A stretch of 64,000 nucleotides of DNA, taken from the NCBI GenBank assembly GCA_051747385.1, contig JBNJGB010000016.1:76892-140891 (forward strand). The letters run 5' to 3'. This DNA comes from JBNJGB01 sp051747385 (GTDB lineage: Bacteria > Myxococcota_A > UBA9042 > PHBI01 > JACKFB01). Below are positions 1 through 10,338 of the stretch, one piece after another (position 1 is the first letter of the stretch; each line of letters opens with the position of its first letter). The notes beneath the pieces were generated by a model, which ran no database searches, was not told where the DNA came from, and saw nothing but the letters and a program-made list of their open reading frames with translations. The translations under genes were made by a program, and so were the position numbers.

Positions 1-530
1 GCGTGTCCCTGGAGCGCGCGGTCGTCTCCCTGGCCACGGCCCGTCCGGCCCCGGGTCGGCTGGAGCGCGTGCTCGGGCCGCGCCACGTGCTGGTGGACTA
101 CGCCCACACCCCGGACGCCCTGGACAACGTCCTCGGCGGCCTGGAGCCGCTCGTGAAGGGCCGCCTCATCTGCGTGTTCGGCGCCGGGGGCGATCGGGAC
201 GCGGGCAAGCGCCCGGAGATGGCAGCCGCCGTCGCCCGACACGCGGACGTCGCGGTGCTCACCAGCGACAACCCGCGGCGCGAGTCCCCCGACGCCATCA
301 TCGAGGACGTGCGCGCCGGGTTCCCGGACGACCAGGACGTCCTCGTGGAGGCCGATCGCCGCGCGGCCATCCGGCGCGCCATCCACCAGGCCGGCCCGGA
401 CGACGTGGTCGTCATCGCCGGCAAGGGGCACGAGACCACGCAGACCGTCGGCGATCGCGCCCTGCCGTTCGACGATCGGGAGGAGGCCGCCTCGGCCCTG
501 GAGACCCTCGACGCGGGAGGCGCCGGTTGA
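1..530 (+). CDS. murE: UDP-MurNAc-tripeptide synthetase MurE, C-terminal part (cut by window edge)
   Basis: MurE adds the third stem-peptide residue, normally meso-diaminopimelate, to UDP-MurNAc-L-Ala-D-Glu in the cytoplasm. Only about the last 176 residues are present and the reading frame is open to the window edge, so the start lies upstream. Visible are the Mur ligase motif VDYAHTP, the DNPR motif that marks diaminopimelate-specific MurE, and a C-terminal AGKGHE block. The TGA stop (528-530) overlaps the murF TTG start, as expected for a translationally coupled dcw operon. The identity is clear; diaminopimelate specificity is inferred from DNPR. Confidence 0.95.
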   Translation, partial: VSLERAVVSLATARPAPGRLERVLGPRHVLVDYAHTPDALDNVLGGLEPLVKGRLICVFGAGGDRDAGKRPEMAAAVARHADVAVLTSDNPRRESPDAIIEDVRAGFPDDQDVLVEADRRAAIRRAIHQAGPDDVVVIAGKGHETTQTVGDRALPFDDREEAASALETLDAGGAG

Positions 531-1926
531 AGCCGCTCTCGCGCCGCAGCATCGCCCTCGCCCTGCGCGCCTCGGAGACGCGGGGGCTGGACGGACCGCC
601 CCTGGAGGCCGTGTTCACGGACACGCGCCGGCCGGTGGAGGGCGGGCTGTTCGTGGCGCTGGTGGGCCCGAACCACGACGCCCACGACCACCTCGCCGAG
701 GCCCTCGCGGCGGGGGCCGGCGGGCTCGTGGTGTCCCGCGGCGACGCCGTCCCGGACGACACGCCCGGGGGGACCTTCGTGGTGGTCGTCGGCGACACGC
801 TGGCGGCCCTGCGTGACCTGGCGGTGCTCGTGCGCGGCGGGCTGAAGGCGCGCACCGTGGCCGTCACCGGCTCCGTGGGCAAGACCACCGTCAAGGACAT
901 GGTCGCCGCGGCGCTGCGGACCTTCGGCCGCGTGGGTCGCTCGCCGGGCAACTGGAACAACGAGGTGGGCGTGCCCCTGTCCCTGTTCTCCATGCGGGGC
1001 GACGAGCGCTTCATGGTGCTGGAGCTGGGCATGAGCGCGCCGGGCGAGATCGCCTCGCTCACGCGGGTGGCCATGCCCTCGGTCGGCGTCGTCACCGCCG
1101 CGACGGCGGCCCACCTGGAGTTCTTCCCGGACGTGGACGCCATCGCGGACGCCAAGGCGGAGCTGTGGGAGAGCCTCCCGCCGGGGGGCAAGGCCGTGGC
1201 CTGCGCCGACGACCCGCGGGTCCTGGAGCGGGCCCGACGGATCCGGCCGCGCGGGCTGATCACCTACGGGCTGTCGGAGGAGGCGGACGTCCGCGTCGTG
1301 GCCGTGGAGCAGGGCCGCGACGGGCTGACCGCCCGCGTCGCATCGGAGGACGACGAGGTCACGGTCCGGCTCCGCGCCCTGGGCCGCCACAACGCCGTGA
1401 ACGCGGCGGGCGCGCTGGCCGTGACGCGGGTCCTGGGCCTGCCGTTCGCCCGCGCCGCGTCGTCGCTCGAGGAGCACTTCGAGCCCGAGGCACACCGACT
1501 GGTCGTCGCGACCACGCCGGACGGCCTCACCGTCCTCGACGACTGCTACAACGCGAACCCCGCGAGCGCCCGGGCCGCCCTGGCGACCCTGGGCGAGGTG
1601 GCCGCCGGCGCCGCCGCGCGAGGGGCCGTGCTGGGCTCCATGCTGGAGTTGGGCGACCGGGCCGACGACCTCCACCGCGAGGTGGGCCGCGCCGCCGCCG
1701 AGGCGGGGGTGACCTGGCTCGCCGCCACCGGCCCCCACGCGGACGCCCTGGTCGAGGGCGCGCGCTCCGGCGGCGTGGAGGACGTGCGCACCGCCGGGGA
1801 CGCCGCCGACCTCGTCGACGACCTGCAGGCCTTCGCGGGGCCCGATCGATGGCTCCTCCTGAAGGGCAGCCGGGGACAGCGCCTGGAGCGCCTCCTCGAG
1901 CCCCTCGGCGCCGGGGGGGAGACCTG

Positions 1927-1927
<1 letters not shown>
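527..1927 (+). CDS. murF: UDP-MurNAc-tripeptide--D-Ala-D-Ala ligase MurF
   Basis: MurF adds the D-Ala-D-Ala dipeptide, the last cytoplasmic step of the UDP-MurNAc-pentapeptide. The 466-aa protein has the usual length. It shows the Mur ligase P-loop VTGSVGKTTVK, the NWNNEVGVP block and LELGMSAPGEI, followed by a C-terminal ligase domain with DDCYNANPAS. The start is a TTG overlapping the murE TGA stop; a TTG is unusual but the overlap (TTGA) fits the rest of the operon. The stop overlaps the mraY ATG by one base. No D-Ala-D-Ala ligase gene (ddl) is found in this cluster, so the dipeptide must be made by a gene elsewhere. Confidence 0.95.
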
Positions 1928-3042
<1,115 letters not shown>

Positions 3043-3046
3043 GCCC

Positions 3047-4315
3047 ATGACGACCCAGGCCCCCGAGTACCACCCCGACCTGTCCGGCGAGATCCGGCGC
3101 GTGGAGCCGTACGACACCGCGCTGCTGCTCGCCGTCCTGATGCTGCTCGGCATCGGCGCGGTCATGGTGTACTCGGCGACGGTCCACTTCGACACGGTGG
3201 ACACCCGCGACGGCATGACGCACCTGAAGACGCACCTGCTGCACGTCGGCCTGGGCATCGGCGCCATGGTCTTCGGGATGCTCCTGCCCTACCGGGCCTG
3301 GCGCCCGCTGGTCTACCCGGCCCTCGGCGCGGTGGTCTTCCTCCTGCTCCTCGTGATGCTCGTGGGCACCGAGGCCGGCAACGCCCGCCGCTGGCTGTCC
3401 CTGTCCGGCTTCACCATCCAGCCGGCGGAGATGGCCAAGCTCGCCTTCATCATCTTCCTCGCCTACTCCCTGGCGAAGAAGGGCGAGCGGATCCGGCGCT
3501 TCTCCGTGGCCTTCCTCCCGCACCTCATCGTGTGCGGCACCCTCATCATGCTGTGCCTCTTCCAGCCGGACTTCGGCACCAGCGTCATCCTGGTGCTGCT
3601 CATGTTCGGCATGCTCTTCGTGGCCGGCACGAAGATGTCGTACATCAGCCTCTTCGTGTTCGTGGGCGCGTTCCTGGCCTTCCAGGCCATCGCGTCGAAC
3701 GACATGCGCATGGGCCGGGTCATGGCCTTCATCGACCCCTGGGCCCACCGGGCCGACCGGGGCTACCAGATGGTGAACTCCCTCATCGCCATCGGCTCCG
3801 GCGGCGTCACCGGGCAGAGCCTGGGCTTCGGCGGCCAGACCCTCACCGGCTTCCTCCCGGAGGGGTACACGGACTTCATCCTCGCGGTCCTGGCCGAGCA
3901 GCTCGGGCTCCTGGGCGTGCTGGCCGTGATGGGCCTCTTCGGCGTCATCCTCTACCGCGGCGTCGTCACGGCCCTGGCCGCGCGCGACGACTTCGGCCGC
4001 TTCCTGGCCTTCGGCGTGGTCCTCCTGGTGGGGCTCCAGGCCGTCATCAACATGCTCGTGGCCGTGGCGCTCATCCCCACGAAGGGCCTCACCCTGCCTT
4101 TCGTGAGCTACGGCGGAAGCTCCATGCTCACCTCCTGCCTGGCCGTGGGCATCCTTCTCAACATCAGCCGCGACGTGCGCATCGGCCACCTGGAGCCCCT
4201 CGTCGCCGACTCCGACGAGGAGCCGGGCGAGCGCCGCAGGCGCAAGAAGCGCAGGAAGAAGCGCAGGAAGAAACGGAAGCCGCGCCAGCAGCCGCTCGAG
4301 GAGGTGGTCGGATGA
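3047..4315 (+). CDS. ftsW: Septal peptidoglycan glycosyltransferase FtsW (SEDS family)
   Basis: FtsW is the SEDS-family peptidoglycan polymerase of the divisome, working with a class B PBP. The 422-aa protein has about ten membrane helices. It shows the SEDS motifs RRWLSLSGFTIQPAEMAK, PDFGTS and LPFVSYGGSSM. The cytoplasmic C-terminus is odd: from about residue 392 it becomes a run of Arg and Lys (RRRRKKRRKKRRKKRK), encoded by a short purine-rich DNA repeat at about 4234-4283. The stop overlaps the murG ATG by 4 nt. murD, usually between mraY and ftsW, is missing. Confidence 0.96.
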   Translation: MTTQAPEYHPDLSGEIRRVEPYDTALLLAVLMLLGIGAVMVYSATVHFDTVDTRDGMTHLKTHLLHVGLGIGAMVFGMLLPYRAWRPLVYPALGAVVFLLLLVMLVGTEAGNARRWLSLSGFTIQPAEMAKLAFIIFLAYSLAKKGERIRRFSVAFLPHLIVCGTLIMLCLFQPDFGTSVILVLLMFGMLFVAGTKMSYISLFVFVGAFLAFQAIASNDMRMGRVMAFIDPWAHRADRGYQMVNSLIAIGSGGVTGQSLGFGGQTLTGFLPEGYTDFILAVLAEQLGLLGVLAVMGLFGVILYRGVVTALAARDDFGRFLAFGVVLLVGLQAVINMLVAVALIPTKGLTLPFVSYGGSSMLTSCLAVGILLNISRDVRIGHLEPLVADSDEEPGERRRRKKRRKKRRKKRKPRQQPLEEVVG

Positions 4316-5418
4316 TCCACCGCGCCGTCATCGCCGGCGGGAAGACGGGCGGCCACCTCTACCCGGGCGTGGCCGTGGCCGAGGAGATCCTCGCGCGCGA
4401 CCCGGCGGCCTCCGTCACCTTCGTGGGCACGGAGGACGGCCTGGAGAGCCGCGTCCTCCCCAGGCTGGGCTATCCGCTGGAGACGCTCACGGTCTCGCGC
4501 CTCAAGGGCGGCAGCGCGGCCGAGCGCCTGAAGGGCCTGCTGCGCGTCCCCGGCGCCATGCTCCGGACCGCCCGCCTGCTGCGGCGCCTGAAGCCCCAGG
4601 TGGTCCTCGGCGTGGGCGGCTACGCCTCGGGGCCGGCGCTCCTGGCCGCGTGGCTGCTGCGCGTCCCCACGGCCATCCAGGAGCAGAACGCCTGGCCCGG
4701 CTTCACGAACCGCGTCCTGGGTCGCCTCGTCCACCACGTCTACCTGGGCTTCGAGGCCGCCGCGCGCTTCTTCTCCCGGGACAAGGTCCGCGCCACCGGC
4801 AACCCCATCCGCCGGGCCGTCGTGGAGCGCCTGGAGGCCGCGCGCGAGGCCGGCCCGACGGAGCGCGAGGGCTTCCACGTCCTGGTCTTCGGCGGCAGCC
4901 AGGGCGCGCGCTTCTTGAACGAGCGGGTGCCCGAGGCCCTGGTGACGCTGCAGGAGCGGCATCCGGACGTCCCCGTCCTCGTGGTGCACCAGACGGGCAC
5001 CGCGGACGAGGACACCACCCGCGACCGCTACGCCGGGACCGCCCTGGAGACGCGGGTCGAGGTCCTGCCCTACATCGACGACATGCCGAGCGCCTACGCC
5101 GAGGCGGACGTGGCCGTCTGCCGGGCCGGCGCGCTCACGGTCGCGGAGCTGACGGCCATGGGGCTGCCGGCCCTGCTGGTGCCGTTCCCGTTCGCCGCCG
5201 ACGACCACCAGACCTTCAACGCGCGCGTCCTCGCCGACGCCGGCGCGGGCCTGCTCGTGCCCCAGTCCGAGTGGGACGGGGACCGCGTCGTCGCGTGGCT
5301 GAGCGGCCTGGTCGCGGACCGCGACCGCCTGGCCGCCATGTCCGAGCGCGCGCGCCTGGAGGCACGCCCCGACGCCGCCAGCCGACTCGTCGATCACCTG
5401 GAGGAGATCGCAGCGTGA
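4312..5418 (+). CDS. murG: UDP-GlcNAc:lipid I GlcNAc transferase MurG
   Basis: MurG adds GlcNAc to lipid I to give lipid II on the inner face of the membrane. The 368-aa GT28-type protein has the N-terminal GGKTGGHLYPGVAVAEE loop, GVGGYASGPALLAAW, and the C-terminal donor-binding FGGSQGARFLN and CRAGALTVAEL blocks. The ATG overlaps the ftsW stop (ATGA). The TGA stop overlaps the murB GTG. murC, usually between murG and murB, is not here. Confidence 0.97.
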   Translation: MIHRAVIAGGKTGGHLYPGVAVAEEILARDPAASVTFVGTEDGLESRVLPRLGYPLETLTVSRLKGGSAAERLKGLLRVPGAMLRTARLLRRLKPQVVLGVGGYASGPALLAAWLLRVPTAIQEQNAWPGFTNRVLGRLVHHVYLGFEAAARFFSRDKVRATGNPIRRAVVERLEAAREAGPTEREGFHVLVFGGSQGARFLNERVPEALVTLQERHPDVPVLVVHQTGTADEDTTRDRYAGTALETRVEVLPYIDDMPSAYAEADVAVCRAGALTVAELTAMGLPALLVPFPFAADDHQTFNARVLADAGAGLLVPQSEWDGDRVVAWLSGLVADRDRLAAMSERARLEARPDAASRLVDHLEEIAA

Positions 5419-6383
5419 ACACCGCCGCCCGACAGGCCCTCGCCGACGTCGAGGGCGCCACGGTTCGCTTCGACGAGCCGATGGCCGCGCACACCACCTA
5501 CAAGGTCGGTGGGCCGGCGGCGTTGTACGTCGAGGTGGAGACGCGGGAGGCCCTGCAGGCGCTGCTCGGGGTCCTGCAGGCCCTCGATGTGCCGTGGCTC
5601 GTCCTGGGCAACGGGTCCAACGTGCTGTTCGCCGACGCCGGGTTCGACGGGGCGGTGCTGCACCTGGGCGGCGGCTTCGCGCAGGTGTCCGTGACGCGGG
5701 ACGCCCTCGGCGAGAGCGCGCACAGCCTAGAAGCCGGGGCCGCCCTGTCCGTCACGCGGCTGCTCCGCTTCGTGAAGCGGGAGCTCCTCGCCGGCGTCGA
5801 GTACCTGGGCGGCGTCCCGGGGACGGTCGGCGGCGCCGTGCGGATGAACGCCGGCACCCGCTCCGGCGAGCTGGCCGACACCCTGGAGGCGGCCGAGGTC
5901 ACGGACGCCCGGGGCTCCCGGTGGCTCCCCGCCGCGGAGCTGGGGCTGTCCTACCGCCACTCCGAGCTCCCGGAGGGGAGCGTGGTGACAGCGGCGCGCT
6001 TCCGGGTCACGGACGCCGAGCCGGCCATGCGTGAGCGCCTCGACGAGGTCCTGGCCTACCGGAAGCGGACGCAGCCGCTGACCATGCCGAGCTGCGGCTC
6101 GGTCTTCGCCAACCCGCCCGGGGACGCGGCGGGCCGGCTCATCGAGGCGAGCGGGCTCGCGGGCGCGCGGATCGGCGGCGCGCAGGTCTCGGAGCAGCAC
6201 GCCAACTGGATCGTGAACACGGGCGGCGCCACCGCGGCGGACGTCCGGGCGCTCATCGAGCGCTGCATCGAGGAGGTGCGGCGGCAGCACGGCGTGGAGC
6301 TCCGCGCCGAGGTGCGGATGCTGGGGGATTGGAGCCCCGGCTCCGATCCGACGGGGAGTGGGGACCGGGAGGTGGAGCGATGA
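5415..6383 (+). CDS. murB: UDP-N-acetylenolpyruvoylglucosamine reductase MurB
   Basis: MurB is the FAD- and NADPH-dependent reductase that converts UDP-GlcNAc-enolpyruvate to UDP-MurNAc. The 322-aa protein contains the FAD-binding pieces HTTYKVGGPA and LGNGSNVLF, then GVEYLGGVPGTVGGAV. The C-terminal active-site loop is PSCGSVFANPPGD with the catalytic Ser, followed by a C-terminal QHANWIVN. The GTG at 5415 overlaps the murG stop (GTGA) and gives a normal N-terminus; upstream in-frame codons run through murG in a different frame. The stop overlaps ftsQ (ATGA). MurB acts before MurC, MurD and MurE, yet murC and murD are missing around it. Confidence 0.95.
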   Translation: MNTAARQALADVEGATVRFDEPMAAHTTYKVGGPAALYVEVETREALQALLGVLQALDVPWLVLGNGSNVLFADAGFDGAVLHLGGGFAQVSVTRDALGESAHSLEAGAALSVTRLLRFVKRELLAGVEYLGGVPGTVGGAVRMNAGTRSGELADTLEAAEVTDARGSRWLPAAELGLSYRHSELPEGSVVTAARFRVTDAEPAMRERLDEVLAYRKRTQPLTMPSCGSVFANPPGDAAGRLIEASGLAGARIGGAQVSEQHANWIVNTGGATAADVRALIERCIEEVRRQHGVELRAEVRMLGDWSPGSDPTGSGDREVER

Positions 6384-7615
6384 GGCTGCCCTTCCGCAGC
6401 GGCAAGCGGAACCGGCGTCGAGGCGGGCTCCTGTCTCGCCTGATCCCGCGGCGGCGCGCCCGGAGCCGGGTGGACGACGTCGCCGTGGGCGGGGCCCCGA
6501 GCGCGGCGGCCGCGGAGGCGGCGGCGAACGTGCCGCAGACGCCCCCGAGCCGGAACCGGCGGCGCTCGAACCCCGTGTGGACGCTCCTGGCCTGGCTCCT
6601 GCCGGTGGCGGCGGCCGTGGTGGCGTTCGCGAGCCCCTTCCTGGGGGCGCGGGCCTACGAGTACCTCATGCAGAGCGGTCACTTCTACGTGCGGCAGCTC
6701 GTGATCTCCGGCAACGACCACCTGGACACCGACCAGGTGCGGCGCCTGGCCGGCGTGGAGCCGGGGACCCACGTGCTGTCCGCCGACCTGGATCGGATGG
6801 AGGCGCGGCTGGAGGCGCACGACTGGGTGGCCCGGGCGCGGGTCACGCGGGAGCTTCCGGATCGCATCGCCGTGCGCGTCGACGAGCACCGGGCGGCGGC
6901 CTACCTGGCCTCGCCGGACGGGCTCCTGCTGGTGGACGTGGCGGGCGAGCCGTTCACCCGGGTCGCCCCCGGCGACGACCTGGACGTGCCGATCGTGACG
7001 GGCGTGTCCCTCGAGGCCTTCGAGGAGGCGGCCGACGCCGCGGTCGCACGGGCGGACCTCCGGGCCGCCGTGAACCTGACGCGCCTGTACGGGTCCATGG
7101 AGCTGGCCGAGCGGTGGCCCGTGGCCGAGGTCCGGGTGGAGCCGGGCCGCCGCCTGACGCTGGTCCTGAGCGAGAGCGGGACCGAGGCCGTGCTGGGCCA
7201 GGGCCCGTATCGCCACAAGCTGTATCGCCTGGAGTGGGTCCTCGAGAAGCTCCACCAGGAGGGCAAGGTCGCCGACTACGTGCTCCTCGACTCGTGGGGC
7301 CCCTCGCTCCGAGGCGAGGACGACGGCCGGGTGGTCGTGCGGGCAGACCTCGCCCCCACCGGGGACGACCTGGCGGCGGCGGCGAGCGAGCGCGCCCGGG
7401 CGGCCATGGAGCGGCTCCTGCCGGGTGACATGGTCGGACCGCCGGCGCCCGAGGGCCTGATCGAGGACGCCGGAGACGACGAGGACGAAGAGGAACCGCA
7501 GGGAGGTCCGGCGCGGGTGAGCCCCGGGGTGCGCCCCGCGGCGCCGCCGCCCCCACTCGCCGACGACGACCGAGCCGGCCCCCCCTGGCCGGCCGGCGCC
7601 CCCACGCAACACTAG
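6380..7615 (+). CDS. ftsQ: Cell division protein FtsQ (DivIB-type, POTRA domain)
   Basis: FtsQ is a bitopic divisome protein that links early and late division proteins in the periplasm. The 411-aa protein has a basic cytoplasmic tail (1-65), one membrane helix (about 66-90), and a POTRA domain (about 101-172) starting FYVRQLVISGNDHLDTDQV. A beta domain follows, with a long acidic C-terminal tail (DAGDDEDEEEP). The ATG at 6380 overlaps the murB stop (ATGA) and is preceded by GGAGGTGGAG; it is favoured over an in-frame TTG 51 nt upstream. The protein is longer than typical FtsQ (about 250-300 aa) because of both tails. Confidence 0.9.
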   Translation: MRLPFRSGKRNRRRGGLLSRLIPRRRARSRVDDVAVGGAPSAAAAEAAANVPQTPPSRNRRRSNPVWTLLAWLLPVAAAVVAFASPFLGARAYEYLMQSGHFYVRQLVISGNDHLDTDQVRRLAGVEPGTHVLSADLDRMEARLEAHDWVARARVTRELPDRIAVRVDEHRAAAYLASPDGLLLVDVAGEPFTRVAPGDDLDVPIVTGVSLEAFEEAADAAVARADLRAAVNLTRLYGSMELAERWPVAEVRVEPGRRLTLVLSESGTEAVLGQGPYRHKLYRLEWVLEKLHQEGKVADYVLLDSWGPSLRGEDDGRVVVRADLAPTGDDLAAAASERARAAMERLLPGDMVGPPAPEGLIEDAGDDEDEEEPQGGPARVSPGVRPAAPPPPLADDDRAGPPWPAGAPTQH

Positions 7616-7628
7616 GGGAGGGACGACG

Positions 7629-8858
7629 ATGGTACAGAAATCGGAGATCGTAGCCGGCCTGGACCTGGGCAGCAGCAAGGTCTCGGTCGTGATCCTGGAG
7701 AGCGACGGGGAGCGGCAGGACGTCATCGGCGTCTCGATGGTCCCCACCGGGGGCGGCCTGCGCGCCGGCCACGTCGTCGCCATCGACAGGACCATCGAGG
7801 CCATCCGGACGGCCGTGGAGGAGGCGTCGCGCATGGCGGACGCCGACATCTCCAGCATCCGGCTGGCGGTGAGCGGCCCGGGGACCATGGGGTTCAACTC
7901 CGAGGGGACCGTGGCCGTGCGCGGGGGCCAGGTGGGCGACCAGGACGTGTCGCGGGTGCTGGAGACGGCGTCCGCGGTGCGGCTCCCGGATGATCGCCAG
8001 GTGCTCCACACCCTGCCCCAGGAGTACATCATCGACGGGCACGAGGGGATCCGGACGCCCGAGGGCATGACCGGCGTCCGCCTCGAGACCCGCGTGCACG
8101 TCATCACGGCGGGCCGCACGGCGCTGACCAACGCGGTCGAGTGCTGCAACAAGGCCGGGCTCACGGTGGAGCGCGCCGTCTACGGCGGCCTGGCGTCGTC
8201 GGCGGCGGTGCTCTCCCCGGAGGAGCGCGAGCTGGGCGTGGTCCTGGTGGACGTGGGTGGCGGGACGACGGACCTCGCGGTCTGGTACGACGACGCCCTG
8301 GTCCACACCGTGAGCCTGGAGTGCGGGGGCGACGAGCTCACCCGCCAGATCGCCCGCGGTCTGCGGACGCCGGGAGACGCGGCGGAGCGCATCAAGCAGC
8401 GCTTCGGCTGCTGCATGGCGACCATGGTGAGCGACGGGGAGACGATGGAGGTGCCCGGGGTCGGCGGCCGCGAGCCGCAGGTCCGCCAGCGTCACCTCCT
8501 CTGCGAGATCCTGGAGCCGGGGCTGGAGGACTTCTTCGCCCGGGTCGCCCGGGAGATCGAGGTGGCCGGCTGCCGCGAGCACCTGGCGGCCGGCGTGGTG
8601 CTGACCGGCGGCACCGCGAACCTGGAGGCGATCGCCGAGCTGGGGCAGGACATGCTCATCGGCATGCCGGTGCGCGTCGGAGCGCCCTCGGGCTTCGGCG
8701 GGCTGAGCGACGTCGTGCAGGACCCGCGTCATGCGACGGCGGTGGGCCTCTGCCTGGACGGGTTCGACCAGGCCCCCCAGGGCCCGCTGCGCCGCCCGAA
8801 GTCGGGGGGCTCACGGTTCTGGCGGCCGGTGCGGAAGCTCATCCAGGCCTGGTTCTAG
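7629..8858 (+). CDS. ftsA: Cell division protein FtsA
   Basis: FtsA is the actin-like ATPase that tethers FtsZ to the membrane and recruits the divisome. The 409-aa protein starts IVAGLDLGSSKVSVVILE (phosphate 1 loop). It contains the phosphate 2 motif VLVDVGGGTTDLAVW and the adenosine motif VVLTGGTANLEAI. It ends with an amphipathic FWRPVRKLIQAWF, the membrane-targeting helix that binds the bilayer. The ATG follows a GGGAGGGACG ribosome site. A 123-nt gap separates it from the preferred ftsZ start. Confidence 0.96.
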   Translation: MVQKSEIVAGLDLGSSKVSVVILESDGERQDVIGVSMVPTGGGLRAGHVVAIDRTIEAIRTAVEEASRMADADISSIRLAVSGPGTMGFNSEGTVAVRGGQVGDQDVSRVLETASAVRLPDDRQVLHTLPQEYIIDGHEGIRTPEGMTGVRLETRVHVITAGRTALTNAVECCNKAGLTVERAVYGGLASSAAVLSPEERELGVVLVDVGGGTTDLAVWYDDALVHTVSLECGGDELTRQIARGLRTPGDAAERIKQRFGCCMATMVSDGETMEVPGVGGREPQVRQRHLLCEILEPGLEDFFARVAREIEVAGCREHLAAGVVLTGGTANLEAIAELGQDMLIGMPVRVGAPSGFGGLSDVVQDPRHATAVGLCLDGFDQAPQGPLRRPKSGGSRFWRPVRKLIQAWF

Positions 8859-8981
8859 CCGCACGCCATGCACCCGGGGGAGTCCCAGCAGCTCGAGCTG
8901 TTTCCGCCGTCCGGAGGGGGCGGCACCGAAGACGAATCCCAAGCCCATGAATTTCACGGTCGAGGTCGGGGAGGCCACACC

Positions 8982-10259
8982 ATGATCGAGTTCGAAGAGG
9001 AAGTCGTGAACGGCGCCAACATCAAGGTGGTCGGCGTCGGAGGCGCGGGCGGCAACGCCCTCAACAACATGGTCCGCAATCACCTGGGCGGGGTGACGTT
9101 CGTCGCGGTCAACACGGATCGGCAGGCGCTCGACAAGGCCGACGCGCCCCACAAGGTCCAGATCGGCGGCGACACCACGCGCGGATTGGGGGCCGGGGCG
9201 AACCCCGAGAAGGGGTGGCACGCGGCCATGGAGAGCCGCAACGAGATCGCCCAGTTCCTCGACGGCGCGGACATGGTGTTCGTGACCGCCGGCCTGGGCG
9301 GCGGCACCGGCACGGGCGCGGCGCCGGTCGTCGCGGAGCTGGCCAAGGAGGCCGGCGCCCTGACGGTCGGCGTGGTCACCAAGCCCTTCGAGTTCGAGGG
9401 CAGGCCCCGGATGCGCAACGCCCAGAAGGGCCTGGAGGCCCTGCGGGAGCGCGTCGACACGCTCATCGTCATCCCGAACGACAAGCTGCTCGGGATCGCG
9501 AACGCGAACATGACGCTGCTCCAGGCGTTCAAGGAGGCCGACAACGTCCTCTACAACGCCACGAAGGGCATCAGTGATCTCATCACCATCCCGGGCCTGG
9601 TGAACGTCGACTTCGCCGACGTGCGCACCATCATGAGCGACCAGGGCATGGCGCTCATGGGCGCCGGCGTCGGCAACGGCAAGGAGCGCGCGGTGGTGGC
9701 CGCCAAGCAGGCCATCTCCAGCCCGCTGCTGGAGGACACGTCCATCGACGGCGCCCAGGGCATCCTGGTGAACATCACGGGCGGCGAGGACATGGGCCTG
9801 ATGGAGATCAACGAGGCCATCCGCCACGTCCAGGAGGCCGCCCACGACAACGCCAACATCATCTTCGGCGCGGTCATCGACCAGGACCTGGGCGACGAGC
9901 TGCACATCACGGTCGTGGCCACCGGGTTCGACCGGGCCGGCTCCTCCCGCGCGGAGGAGGCCGAGGCCGGCGAGCAGGTGGCGCACCCGGAGAGCATGGA
10001 CGCCCCGCCCGAGCCGCCCCCGCTGGAGTACGAGGAGCCCGCCGCGGAGCCCCGCGAGGTGGTGCGCGTCGCCAACCGGGGGGCCGAGTCCCACCCCGCC
10101 GAGATGGGCACGGGCGGCTCCAAGCCGAAGCCGTGGACCAAGGGCGGCCGCAGCCTGGGCGACATCCTGGGCGGCGGCGGCAAGAAGCGCAGCCCCTTCG
10201 CCGTGTCGCCGGACAGCGAGTTCGGCCCCAACGGCTACCCGGGCGGCAACAAGCCGTAG
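8982..10259 (+). CDS. ftsZ: Cell division GTPase FtsZ
   Basis: FtsZ is the tubulin-like GTPase that forms the Z ring. The 425-aa protein shows VGGAGGNALNNMV, the GTP-binding signature GGGTGTGAAPV, NADFADV-like NVDFADVRTIM and the full globular core to about residue 315. A disordered acidic and proline-rich linker follows. The ATG at 8982 has GGGGAGG about 7 nt upstream and gives a normal N-terminus; an in-frame ATG at 8868 would add 38 low-complexity residues. The extreme C-terminus (SPFAVSPDSEFGPNGYPGGN) does not show the usual D-I/V-P-x-F-L/I peptide that binds FtsA. A strong terminator follows. Confidence 0.97.
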   Translation: MIEFEEEVVNGANIKVVGVGGAGGNALNNMVRNHLGGVTFVAVNTDRQALDKADAPHKVQIGGDTTRGLGAGANPEKGWHAAMESRNEIAQFLDGADMVFVTAGLGGGTGTGAAPVVAELAKEAGALTVGVVTKPFEFEGRPRMRNAQKGLEALRERVDTLIVIPNDKLLGIANANMTLLQAFKEADNVLYNATKGISDLITIPGLVNVDFADVRTIMSDQGMALMGAGVGNGKERAVVAAKQAISSPLLEDTSIDGAQGILVNITGGEDMGLMEINEAIRHVQEAAHDNANIIFGAVIDQDLGDELHITVVATGFDRAGSSRAEEAEAGEQVAHPESMDAPPEPPPLEYEEPAAEPREVVRVANRGAESHPAEMGTGGSKPKPWTKGGRSLGDILGGGGKKRSPFAVSPDSEFGPNGYPGGNKP

Positions 10260-10285
10260 CGAAGCCCGCCCGCCATCCGTGAAGC

Positions 10286-10338
10286 GCCCCGGCTCCGCCG
10301 CCGCGACTCCCTCGTCGCGACGGGGCCGGGGCTTTCTC
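10286..10338 (+). terminator. Rho-independent terminator after ftsZ
   Basis: Arms GCCCCGGC (10286-10293) and GCCGGGGC (10325-10332) pair. Inside them a second stem, CGCGAC with GTCGCG, also pairs. A short T-rich run (tttctctc) follows the right arm. The position, 27 nt after the ftsZ stop, fits the end of the dcw operon. Confidence 0.8.

Noticed and set aside
8868..8981. 38-residue N-terminal extension of FtsZ
   Set aside because: The ATG at 8868 lacks a good ribosome site and the extra residues are low-complexity. The ATG at 8982 has GGGGAGG upstream and gives the usual FtsZ start.
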